Assembly (NCBI GenBank): GCA_013002205.1
Contig: JABDKN010000180.1
Span: 1-37,278, forward strand
DNA: 37,278 nucleotides
Origin: Granulosicoccus sp.
Lineage (GTDB): Bacteria > Pseudomonadota > Gammaproteobacteria > Granulosicoccales > Granulosicoccaceae
Direction of reading: 5' to 3'
In this document: positions 1 through 7,249 of the stretch, in pieces
Layout of the letters: every line of letters starts with the position of its first letter
Position numbering within the stretch: position 1 is the stretch's first letter
Notes under the pieces: generated by a model
Database searches by the model: none
What the model was told of the DNA's origin: nothing
The model's input: the letters and a program-made list of their open reading frames with translations, nothing else
Program-made: the position numbers and the translations under genes

Positions 1-53
1 GCTTCGGCTTCGGCTTCGGCTTCGGCTTCGGCTTCGGCTTCGGCTTCGGCTTC
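1..53. repeat. GCTTCG hexanucleotide tandem repeat encoding (Glu-Ala)n
   Basis: Eight perfect GCTTCG units (1-48) plus a partial unit run off the left edge, so the true length is unknown. On the minus strand they read GAA GCC and encode alternating Glu-Ala in the C-terminal part of the DUF3306 protein. The unit is 6 bases, so copy-number changes would lengthen or shorten the tail without shifting the frame. Confidence 0.9.
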
Positions 54-599
54 TCGTTCAGCTTCCAGTCTGGCACGCTCCTTACGCGCAGAGTGAAATT
101 TCATGTCGGCCGTGATCGTATCACCCAGCGGTTCGAATACCGTGTAATCGCCATCGTAGTCATTCAGCCCGTCACGTACATTGAATACGGGCTGCCGGAA
201 TACATGGCGCAAGGCGGCCTTGCGCAGGGCGACACTGACCCCTTCACTGAAAAATCCGCTGATATCACTGGCAGCGGTGAGTGTCTCGATGGCTGGCATG
301 TCCTCGTCCGTCAGTAATTTCCCTGCAACGTGGTCAATGGCCGGATCGCGGTCGACGGGGGCCGCCTCCACCGCGGGCACGGGGTCAGCTGCCTGTGCGA
401 TGCTCTGCTTTGTGACCGGCGATTCACTGCCAGAGTGCGCGGTGTGCGACGACTTCTCTTGCGCGGCAGGCGTGTCCGTCAGTGTCGTTCCGGACCGTGG
501 ACCTGCCGCTGCGGCATCCGCAGCGGACTGCCGGATCGTGTCCCGCTTGCGAGTTGACCAGCGATTGAGAAACCCCGGTGATTTTTTTTGATCAGTCAT
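1..599 (-). CDS. DUF3306 family protein, C-terminus cut by the window edge
   Basis: The frame is open from the ATG at 597-599 down to base 1 with no stop, so about 199 residues are visible and the C-terminus is missing. The N-terminus carries the short DUF3306 motif (FLNRWSTRK), then a low-complexity linker. The conserved core follows: a P-x-IE-x-L segment, ISGFFSEGVS, LRKAALRHVF and DGLNDYDGDYT. After the core the protein becomes charged and ends in a run of Glu-Ala dipeptides encoded by the hexanucleotide tract at the edge. DUF3306 genes usually sit with DUF3305, FdhD and formate dehydrogenase subunits; here DUF3305 lies immediately upstream on the same strand. The molecular role is unknown. 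The family call rests on the core motifs and the context. Confidence 0.85.
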   Translation of the reverse strand, partial: MTDQKKSPGFLNRWSTRKRDTIRQSAADAAAAGPRSGTTLTDTPAAQEKSSHTAHSGSESPVTKQSIAQAADPVPAVEAAPVDRDPAIDHVAGKLLTDEDMPAIETLTAASDISGFFSEGVSVALRKAALRHVFRQPVFNVRDGLNDYDGDYTVFEPLGDTITADMKFHSARKERARLEAEREAEAEAEAEAEAEAEAE

Positions 600-661
600 T
601 GCGCTTTTCCAGTTTCTGCCGATGCACTAACTCATCGCCATTGGCCATGATGTCCGGCCAG

Positions 662-677
662 GTCCGCGCTAGCGGAC
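662..677. other. Small hairpin over the DUF3305 stop codon
   Basis: Perfect 6-base arms GTCCGC and GCGGAC flank the loop GCTA. The hairpin covers the stop codon of the DUF3305 gene (669-671) and lies in the 69-base gap before DUF3306. There is no T-tract, so it is not a classical terminator. It could stabilise the upstream message or be incidental. Confidence 0.3.
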
Positions 678-1214
678 ATTGCGATTGGTCGGATCATCAT
701 CGGACCAACGGCGCCGCTTTCGCTTCTTGAACGCCTTCGGCCGGTAATGCTGCAGGACGAAGTTCTCCATATAGTGATACAGCTCGCCGGGGATCGGCCC
801 ACTGAGCACCAGTTCATCGGTTTCGGCGGACGCTGTGGCTTCGTCGTAGTCAATGGTGACGATAACCGGTTCGATGCTCGCAGAGTCGACACTGGCATCG
901 TCAGCCACGGCACCGGCATCCCGACAGACCACGTAGACCAGGGGTTTATCCCCAATCAGGGCGTGCCAGTACCGTTCACAGGCATCCTTGTACAAGTTGA
1001 CGTGAAATCCTGACCAGGCGAAAAGTTCTCCCTTGTCGGTGTGTCCTGCCGCGGCAACGGCACCAGTGCCCGAACTTGCAATGGCCACATTCTCGCCGAC
1101 GGCCACGGTATGCAGGTACCAGGATGGCATCGACCAGAATGATCGACTGATGATCCGGCGCTCGAGCAGCACCGTCACTGGCAGGCTCAAGCGGATAGGT
1201 GGTGAAGTAGTCAT
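669..1214 (-). CDS. DUF3305 family protein (formate dehydrogenase locus)
   Basis: The protein has 181 residues. It starts with a beta-strand-rich segment (LPVTVLLERR, then RSFWSMPSWYLHTVAVG), continues with a region around FAWSGFHVNLYKDACERYW, and ends in a motif reading GELYHYMENFVLQHYRPKAFKKRKRRRW. This order and the basic end are typical of DUF3305. It is transcribed toward DUF3306 and divergently from fdhD, the usual company of these families. The function is unknown; co-occurrence suggests a part in formate dehydrogenase assembly or maturation, which is inference. No good Shine-Dalgarno precedes the ATG at 1214, but no better in-frame start is evident. The 223-base gap to fdhD must hold the divergent promoters; I could not pick convincing boxes. 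Confidence 0.85.
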   Translation of the reverse strand: MTTSPPIRLSLPVTVLLERRIISRSFWSMPSWYLHTVAVGENVAIASSGTGAVAAAGHTDKGELFAWSGFHVNLYKDACERYWHALIGDKPLVYVVCRDAGAVADDASVDSASIEPVIVTIDYDEATASAETDELVLSGPIPGELYHYMENFVLQHYRPKAFKKRKRRRWSDDDPTNRNVR

Positions 1215-1437
1215 GGGTAGTCAACTATTGCATGGCTGTGCCGTGTGGTGAACACTTCGTCGTACTATTGAGTGAAAATTATTCGGGAACAGAAAATTAA
1301 GCGCGATAATGCGACCTCGAAATGGTACATTTTGTCCCAACCAACGGTCAGAAAAAGGCATTTTCACTCGCCTGTATCGTGACTTCTGGCGGATAGACTC
1401 TTAAAGTCCCATCATTCACCAACGAGATCGTAAGATT

Positions 1438-2319
1438 ATGCCTGCTACAGCCCGATATCTACCTGTGCTGAGCGACGAAGGGCTGAAGCCAGCCCACGGC
1501 GTCGTCGCGGTGAACGAATTTCGCGAGAGCGTTGACGCGCACATTCCTGGCGAGCTGCCCTTGACCATCCGGGTGGACGGCATGGAAGTGGTTACCCTGA
1601 TGACCCTGGGAACCCAGCCTGAGGCTCTGACTCTGGGCTATATCCGCAACCAGAAACTGATCGATGACATCAATCTGATCAAGTCAGTCGTCGTCGACTG
1701 GGATCGGGAACTGGTAGACGTGACCACTTTCTCAGGCGCGGGAATCGCGGATTGGCAGGAGAAAATGAAACGGCGGATAGTGACCAGTGGCTGTGGGCAG
1801 GGCACCATTTTCAGTTGCACGGTGGACAAACTCTACGAGGTGAATCTGTCCACACCTGAGCTCAGGCAATCAGAGATCTATACATTGATCAGAAATGTCA
1901 GTCAGCTTAATGATGTCTATCGTGTCTCCGGCGCCGTGCATGGTTGCGGTCTGTGCACTGCAACCGACTCGATGATTCATGTCGAGGATGTCGGCAGACA
2001 CAACGCCGCAGATGCCATCGCCGGGCGGATGTGGCTCGAAGGCATCGATGGAGGTGACAAGATTTTCTACACCACGGGACGTTTGACGTCGGAAATCGTC
2101 ATGAAGACAGCATTCATGGGCATTCCCACGCTACTTTCTCGATCCGGCGTAACGCAGATGGGTCTCGAACTCGCACGCGAGATCGATATGACGATGATTG
2201 CACGGGCCAAGGGCCGGCATTTCCTGATTTACAACGGCCATGAACATGTAAATTTCGACGCCATTCCTCCTGAGCGCCGGAGTCCGCCCCCTACCAAGGG
2301 CATGCGTGATCTGGCCTGA
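1438..2319 (+). CDS. fdhD: Formate dehydrogenase accessory sulfurtransferase FdhD
   Basis: FdhD transfers sulfur from a cysteine desulfurase (IscS in E. coli) to the molybdenum cofactor of formate dehydrogenase. The 293-residue protein keeps the family signatures: LTIRVDG, TLGTQPEALTLGYI, the EDVGRHNAADA block (183-193), the FYTTGRLTSEIVMKTA block and the LSRSGVTQMGLELA block. Where E. coli FdhD has a CxxC loop, this protein reads SGCGQGT, with one Cys (C119). A second pair, C170 and C173, lies in GAVHGCGLC, ahead of the EDVGRHN block. From memory this matches a recognised FdhD subgroup in other Proteobacteria, so it looks like a variant and not a broken gene. The Shine-Dalgarno is weak. The HTH regulator gene begins 5 bases after the stop, so the two are probably cotranscribed. 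Confidence 0.93.
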   Translation: MPATARYLPVLSDEGLKPAHGVVAVNEFRESVDAHIPGELPLTIRVDGMEVVTLMTLGTQPEALTLGYIRNQKLIDDINLIKSVVVDWDRELVDVTTFSGAGIADWQEKMKRRIVTSGCGQGTIFSCTVDKLYEVNLSTPELRQSEIYTLIRNVSQLNDVYRVSGAVHGCGLCTATDSMIHVEDVGRHNAADAIAGRMWLEGIDGGDKIFYTTGRLTSEIVMKTAFMGIPTLLSRSGVTQMGLELAREIDMTMIARAKGRHFLIYNGHEHVNFDAIPPERRSPPPTKGMRDLA

Positions 2320-2324
2320 GTGTC

Positions 2325-3293
2325 ATGACGACCCCCGTGGACACATTGCCTTATCCCGGCATCGACCGGGAAAATGCGGACAGACAGCTCTCGGCCTTCC
2401 TGACCGTACCGCAACTGGCGGAATTACTGCACGTCAATGAAAAGAAGATCTACCAGCTGGCCGGACTGGGAGAAATTCCCGGCACCAAGGTCACCGGTAA
2501 GTGGATTTTTCCGCGTCGTCTCATCGAGGACTGGTTGCTGGAAAACAGCCATGGCGGTGTCATGCATGATCGATTGCTGATCGCGGGAAGTGATGACCGT
2601 CTGGTCCATCAATTGTGCAGCCGAGTTGCCATAGACTGGCAACAGCATGCCCTGCTCAGCTACAGCCCGGCAGGCACTCGTCATGGACTGCGCATGCTGG
2701 ATTCCGGCCGTATCGATGCCTGCTTCATGCACTGGGGGGCAACCGAGGAAAGTGCCAGACGTCACATGGGTCTGCTGCGTTGCTATCGCAATCACCAGAG
2801 CTGGGTGATCGTGCGCTGCCTGCAACGCAGCCAGGGGCTGCTGCTCTCCCGCTCGCTTGCCCATCGGTTGAATGGCTCCTGTGGGAATACGGTGTCCGGA
2901 CTGATCTCAGACCGCAGCCTGCGATGGGCCAGGCGGCAGAGTGATTCCGGAACCGAGCGGCTGCTGGAGGACATGTGCTTGACTGAAGGGCGCGAAATGA
3001 CCGAGTTGCAGGTGTCCACTCAATGCAACAGTGACATCAGCGCAGCGGCGGCCGTCAATACCGGCCATGCAGATATCTGTTGTGGACTGCACAGCACCGC
3101 AGCCGACTTCGGCTTGCCATACCTGGCGGTTACCGACGTCTCACTTGATCTGGTAATGACGCGCAAGACCTATTTCCGCACACTGGTTCAGGAATTCCTC
3201 AATCGCCTGCAGGATACCGAGACGCATGCCTTGAGTGCCAGCCTGGGAGGCTACAGCCTGCTTCCAAATGCCCAGCTGGTGACCATCGACTGA
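2325..3293 (+). CDS. Helix-turn-helix regulator with PBP-like (molybdate/substrate-binding-type) domain
   Basis: The protein has 322 residues. Residues about 24-70 form an excisionase/MerR-like HTH (LTVPQLAELLHVNEKKIYQL, then a wing ending in GKWIFPRRLIEDWL). The rest resembles the cytoplasmic periplasmic-binding-protein-like domain found in ModE-related one-component regulators: LLIAGSDDRLVHQL near the start, a DSGRIDACFMHWG segment, and AAAVNTGHADICCGLHSTAADFGL near the end. It has no signal peptide, so it should act in the cytoplasm. The arrangement directly after fdhD suggests it senses a cofactor-related ligand such as molybdate or tungstate, or formate status, and controls the formate dehydrogenase genes. 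The ligand is not deducible. The start is the ATG at 2325, 5 bases after the fdhD stop. Confidence 0.8.
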   Translation: MTTPVDTLPYPGIDRENADRQLSAFLTVPQLAELLHVNEKKIYQLAGLGEIPGTKVTGKWIFPRRLIEDWLLENSHGGVMHDRLLIAGSDDRLVHQLCSRVAIDWQQHALLSYSPAGTRHGLRMLDSGRIDACFMHWGATEESARRHMGLLRCYRNHQSWVIVRCLQRSQGLLLSRSLAHRLNGSCGNTVSGLISDRSLRWARRQSDSGTERLLEDMCLTEGREMTELQVSTQCNSDISAAAAVNTGHADICCGLHSTAADFGLPYLAVTDVSLDLVMTRKTYFRTLVQEFLNRLQDTETHALSASLGGYSLLPNAQLVTID

Positions 3294-3321
3294 GCGTGGG
3301 CTTGGATAATCATCACCGGAA

Positions 3322-3337
3322 CATCAGTACGCTGATG
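3322..3337. terminator. Hairpin between convergent genes, possible terminator
   Basis: Arms CATCAG and CTGATG enclose a TACG tetraloop in the 58-base gap between the converging regulator (+) and HD-protein (-) genes. There is no T-tract on either side, so intrinsic termination is doubtful. The position suggests a bidirectional end-of-transcript structure. Confidence 0.35.
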
Positions 3338-3351
3338 ACGGCAGCGCAATG

Positions 3352-5535
3352 TCAACTGCCCGTCGCAGCCAGACGGCGACCGTGACCCTGCAACTCGCGT
3401 TGTTTCTCGACCCGGCCGGATTCGCCTTCATGCCACACCGTTCGATCGAACATGCGCAGTACCTGCTCCTGCCGCAATGTCAGTGCCGTCAATTTTTCGG
3501 TGGTGTCGATGCCAAGATCGCGCCGCATCCTATGGCGCCTCAACGCACTGTTCCGGTATTCGATGAAGGTCTGCTCGCTGCGTGATGAGTCAGGCTTTGC
3601 GTTTTTGGCATACAGGGTGGTATAGCCGATGTGGGCCACCTGGCCAGACTCGACATTCTGCCGCAGCTTTTCGTCATCCAGTAATCCGTGCAGCACACGT
3701 TCCTCAAACTGTTTCTGGTTGACATTGCGATCATAGAACAGGCTGATCAGAGTTTCCCTCTGCACCGCATCCAGACTGAACTCCTGCGCCAGAATGGCCA
3801 GGTTCTGTGTTGCATACATGTCCTGGTACATCAACACGGTTTCAAGGATTGCTGAACCTGCGCGCAGGCGTACCGCATTGACATGATGCGGCCGCGTAGC
3901 ATATTTGGGATCGGCCTGGCTGGACTTGAGTTCAATTAGAAGCCTCTTCAGCAGAGGTGTCACGATGGCCCCCCTGTCCCGTTCTGCCCAGTAGATACGT
4001 GCACCACTGTGACGCCAGTGTCCACACATGAGTTCAGGATCACGAATGCCTTCTTCCAGCGATACGACTGTATCGAGTAACTTGATGACGATACCTGCCA
4101 GCGTATAGGGCACTTCCGCCTCCGTGGCCTTGACTGTCATATCGGTGAAACGGCCCACGTTATACTGCGCTTGCGGTAACAGGAGGTGCGGCTGTTGCAG
4201 CGTCAGGTTTGCCTTGCTGGCGCCGGCAGAATGCACAGTGGAATCGGTCAGTTCGGATACCATGGCAGCGATCGGACCACCGAAGCGGAACTGAATCTTG
4301 CGCAATGAATGCCCGTAACCGGTAACCCGCACGGAACCGTCCTCGACGACATCGTGCAGCATCGCAAGCGTCACGATCAACGGCTCGAGCGCGCGCCCCA
4401 GAACCCGCTCTGCGATGGCCGAGATGCGAAAGGCATGCGCGGCCATGCTGCTGAGCGATTTGCGCCGACCCTTTTCCAGGGAACGCATCATCTCCAGACT
4501 GGCGACATGCACCGCCTCAATGGAGTTGGGCGCTTCAGAGACGACGAAATATTCCATGACGGGCAGGTTGATGTGCACCTCATGCACCGCCTTGCCCCGC
4601 CGGCCGGACAACCTTTCACGTTTGGCCGGATCATCCAGGGCATCGCGGACAGCCATCAGCAAGGTATTGCGCAATGGCTCACGCAAGGCGTAATGGTCGA
4701 CTCCCGGCAGCTTGAACGCCTTGAGGGTCAAGTCGTAGTGTTGCTCGAGCATGGGTTGCTCAGGAAAATCGGCCGCACAATCAATGCCCACGGCTTCCAG
4801 TTCGCTGCGTTGTTCCCTGTCCATGAAACTGATGACCTGGTCACCGGCCGCACGGGCCACCAGTCGCAGACGGCTGGCCTGAATGGCTGCCACCGCTGTC
4901 GCGATTTCCGGGGTCGGTGGTTCGGGTACGGGCAGAGCGCCCGCCACCGATTCATTGAACAATGCCAGGTATTCAGCCAGGGCGATGACCAGCTTGCCAA
5001 CCGAATCGCCAAACCAGGTAAAAATGTAGGTGTCGTCCACGATTTCGTGGTCATGTGACGAGAACGCACTGTAACGGTGGGATTTGCCGTAGGAATCCTG
5101 CAGCATGGTGGCCACGATCAGATCATGTGTCATGCTTCGTGTGCCACGACCATGACTGCCGTAGAGGCGCACACCAAGCAACATGTTGGCGGCCAGAACG
5201 GCCTGGTGAATGATGGGTTCGAGCTTGGGCAGGCGGTTCGTATTGATCATACGCCGGCTTCCGGCGATTCGCATGCTCAGATTTTCCGGCTTGATGGTTT
5301 CCGGATCGATATCCTGCTTGGAGAAGAGCTCTGCAGCGAGCAGGTCTCTACCTCGCTGCGTCTCGAACAGTTTTGGGGGTAACGAGGACAGGGGCACCAG
5401 GTGCTCCACCTCCTTTGCGATCCACTCGCGGGACAAAGTACCTGCCAACACACGTTCCATGTCGGAGGTACCTGCCAGAACTCCGTAGGCTCTGACGAGT
5501 TTGACTAGATCAGTGAGCGGATAAGCGCGCGCCAC
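3352..5535 (-). CDS. Large HD-domain protein of unknown function (RelA/SpoT-hydrolase-like core)
   Basis: The protein has 727 residues with no signal peptide or membrane segment. Residues about 360-495 look like an HD phosphohydrolase of the RelA/SpoT type: H367 (MAAHAFRIS), the HDxxED signature H394-D395-E398-D399 (LHDVVEDG) and a distal D488 in IVIKLLDTVVSLEE, which resembles the SpoT VKIADRLHNMRTL helix. The distal helix lacks the Asn that follows in SpoT, and the spacing from HD to the last Asp is longer than in Rel enzymes. No synthetase or TGS domain is apparent. The roughly 350 N-terminal and 220 C-terminal residues are unrecognised. It starts with GTG; an in-frame TAA lies a few codons upstream and no ATG intervenes. 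It lies downstream of the response regulator, 301 bases away. The substrate is unknown; nucleotide hydrolysis is inference. Confidence 0.7.
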   Translation of the reverse strand: MARAYPLTDLVKLVRAYGVLAGTSDMERVLAGTLSREWIAKEVEHLVPLSSLPPKLFETQRGRDLLAAELFSKQDIDPETIKPENLSMRIAGSRRMINTNRLPKLEPIIHQAVLAANMLLGVRLYGSHGRGTRSMTHDLIVATMLQDSYGKSHRYSAFSSHDHEIVDDTYIFTWFGDSVGKLVIALAEYLALFNESVAGALPVPEPPTPEIATAVAAIQASRLRLVARAAGDQVISFMDREQRSELEAVGIDCAADFPEQPMLEQHYDLTLKAFKLPGVDHYALREPLRNTLLMAVRDALDDPAKRERLSGRRGKAVHEVHINLPVMEYFVVSEAPNSIEAVHVASLEMMRSLEKGRRKSLSSMAAHAFRISAIAERVLGRALEPLIVTLAMLHDVVEDGSVRVTGYGHSLRKIQFRFGGPIAAMVSELTDSTVHSAGASKANLTLQQPHLLLPQAQYNVGRFTDMTVKATEAEVPYTLAGIVIKLLDTVVSLEEGIRDPELMCGHWRHSGARIYWAERDRGAIVTPLLKRLLIELKSSQADPKYATRPHHVNAVRLRAGSAILETVLMYQDMYATQNLAILAQEFSLDAVQRETLISLFYDRNVNQKQFEERVLHGLLDDEKLRQNVESGQVAHIGYTTLYAKNAKPDSSRSEQTFIEYRNSALRRHRMRRDLGIDTTEKLTALTLRQEQVLRMFDRTVWHEGESGRVEKQRELQGHGRRLAATGS

Positions 5536-5836
5536 GTTGTTGGATTTCCGATAGTGCCCTTGCTGGGTTTAAGAATAGCAATACAGCGCCCGTTTGAAAC
5601 TGAACTTTATCCGGCCAGCCAGACGGTAATATTCCCACTGCTTCCTGACGAATCTGCATTTGCCATCGAGACATGAGTGAGTGTACTGCTGCACGGCCTT
5701 CGGACACCGAGAGTTCACAGATGTTCACTTCTCCGAAGCGTCGGCCACAGCTCCCAACACTGCATCGACCGTGCCCGGATACACGTTCCCGAACATGCAG
5801 CACCCGCGATGTCAACACGCAGACCGTTCAAGCATC
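5536..5836. other. Intergenic region between response regulator and HD-protein genes
   Basis: This 301-base stretch separates two same-strand genes. It contains a short GTG-initiated frame (minus, 5510-5818), which I do not trust because it has no recognisable motif or Shine-Dalgarno. It is long enough to hold a separate promoter for the HD-protein gene, but I found no convincing -35/-10 pair and no stem-loop with a T-tract. Confidence 0.5.
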
Positions 5837-7249
5837 TTACCCGCCCCGGTCTGCCTTGTGCCACAGAGCCTGTTTGCGTTCGAGCGTCTTGCGGGAAACG
5901 CCGAGCAATCGTGCGGCTGCCGATTTATTGCTACCAACGGAGTCCAGTACCGCCTCGATGTGACTGCGTTCAACCTGCGCCATGGACCAGTCATGTGGGT
6001 ATCCCGGCGCATTCCGGGAAGACTGCACGACGCCCTGGTGCAGACTGTCAACCGGCAACTTGCCGAGAAGCAATGTACGCTCGACTACATTACGCAGCTC
6101 ACGCACATTCCCCGGCCACCCGTAATCACCCAGTTTCTGCCAATCGGCAAACAGTAACTGAACAGGCGACAGACGCAGTTCGGAAGACAGCTGGTCCATG
6201 AAATGCTGCACCAGTAACTCGATATCCTGTCCGCGTTCGCGAAGTGGAGGAACCGTCAGGGGCAGTCCGTTCAGTCGGAATATCAAGCGCTCGCAGGATT
6301 CGCCGAACTCGTCAACCCGATCCGCTTCACTGTTCAAGGTGGCAATGACACGGACATCCACAGGAAATTCGCGCGTACTGCCGATCGGCCGCACCACGCC
6401 TCGTTCCAGTGTACCGAGCAACCGCTTCAGGACAGGCTCGGACAAACACTCAAGATCGTCCAGGTACAGTGTTCCTTTGTCGGCTTGAACGATCAATCCG
6501 TCGCGTGTCTGCTCCGCGCCCGCACAGGCATCCTTCACATGACCAAACAGTTCCCTGTCCATCGTGTCACTGTCTGCGCTCCCGCAGTTCATCTGGATAA
6601 ACGCGCCACCGCGGCGGCTGAGCCGATGAATGACACGAGCAACCAGCGCTTTGCCTACTCCAGGTTCCCCCCGTATAAAGACAGTCGAACGTGTACCTGC
6701 CACGCGCCGCACAATCGTCAGCATAGTTTGCATGGCTTCGCTGTTACCAACCAGTCCATCGCGCTGCTGCATCTGTTCCATCTGCAGGCGCAACAGTGAA
6801 TTCTCTGTTGAAATCTCACGCCGCATCAGCGTTCGCTGTATCGACAGGAAGATCTGCTCTGTTTTGACGGGCGTCAAGATGAAGTCATCCGCACCGTTAC
6901 GCAATGCCGCTATGACCATCTCCAGTTCTGCGTGGTCAGTCATATAGATCACATGTGTTTTAACGCCGCGCTCACGTAATCTTCTTACCCACTCCAGCCC
7001 TGAAAGCCCGGGCAGGCGTATGTCGACCAACAACAGGTCAAAGTGATAGCGCAATCTCAGTGCCTCCGCCTCCTCGGCGCTTCCGGCAACCTCGAGCAGT
7101 GCGCAGCTATCCTCAAATGCCTGTTTGAGAGAATCCCGCGAGTCAGACTCGTCACCGACCAGCAGGATCGCCGCTGAACGCAGTAAACGACTGAATTCGA
7201 GCTCCGCGCTCGCATCGCTGATGGGGGTATCCGGCAGCGTGACGCTCAT
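5837..7249 (-). CDS. Orphan NtrC-type response regulator with degenerate sigma54-contact motifs
   Basis: The 470 residues form a receiver (about 25-140), an AAA+ domain (about 165-390) and a Fis-type HTH (about 428-465, NKSAAARLLGVSRKTLERK). The receiver has the acidic pair D33-E34 and phospho-acceptor D76, but the Lys expected before the conserved Pro is Thr (T126-P127). The Walker A is GEPGVGKA (194-201). The loop that should read GAFTGA reads DACAGA (240-245), after ELFGHVK. Walker B ends LDDL where LDEI is usual. The FRLNGLPLTVPPLRER stretch and WPGNVREL are intact. The protein therefore probably binds DNA and nucleotide but may not activate sigma54 in the normal way. No histidine kinase is adjacent. 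Its ATG overlaps the nth stop (ATGA), implying translational coupling. Confidence 0.88.
   Translation of the reverse strand: MSVTLPDTPISDASAELEFSRLLRSAAILLVGDESDSRDSLKQAFEDSCALLEVAGSAEEAEALRLRYHFDLLLVDIRLPGLSGLEWVRRLRERGVKTHVIYMTDHAELEMVIAALRNGADDFILTPVKTEQIFLSIQRTLMRREISTENSLLRLQMEQMQQRDGLVGNSEAMQTMLTIVRRVAGTRSTVFIRGEPGVGKALVARVIHRLSRRGGAFIQMNCGSADSDTMDRELFGHVKDACAGAEQTRDGLIVQADKGTLYLDDLECLSEPVLKRLLGTLERGVVRPIGSTREFPVDVRVIATLNSEADRVDEFGESCERLIFRLNGLPLTVPPLRERGQDIELLVQHFMDQLSSELRLSPVQLLFADWQKLGDYGWPGNVRELRNVVERTLLLGKLPVDSLHQGVVQSSRNAPGYPHDWSMAQVERSHIEAVLDSVGSNKSAAARLLGVSRKTLERKQALWHKADRGG

Noticed and set aside
4309-5058. 249-codon plus-strand frame antisense to the HD-protein gene
   Set aside because: The minus-strand frame spans the whole 727 codons with a conserved HD core; the antisense frame has a His/Gln-rich composition typical of shadows.
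5510-5818. 102-codon GTG-initiated frame between the regulator and HD-protein genes
   Set aside because: It has no motif and no Shine-Dalgarno, and its 3' end overlaps the HD-protein start. Left out of the gene list.
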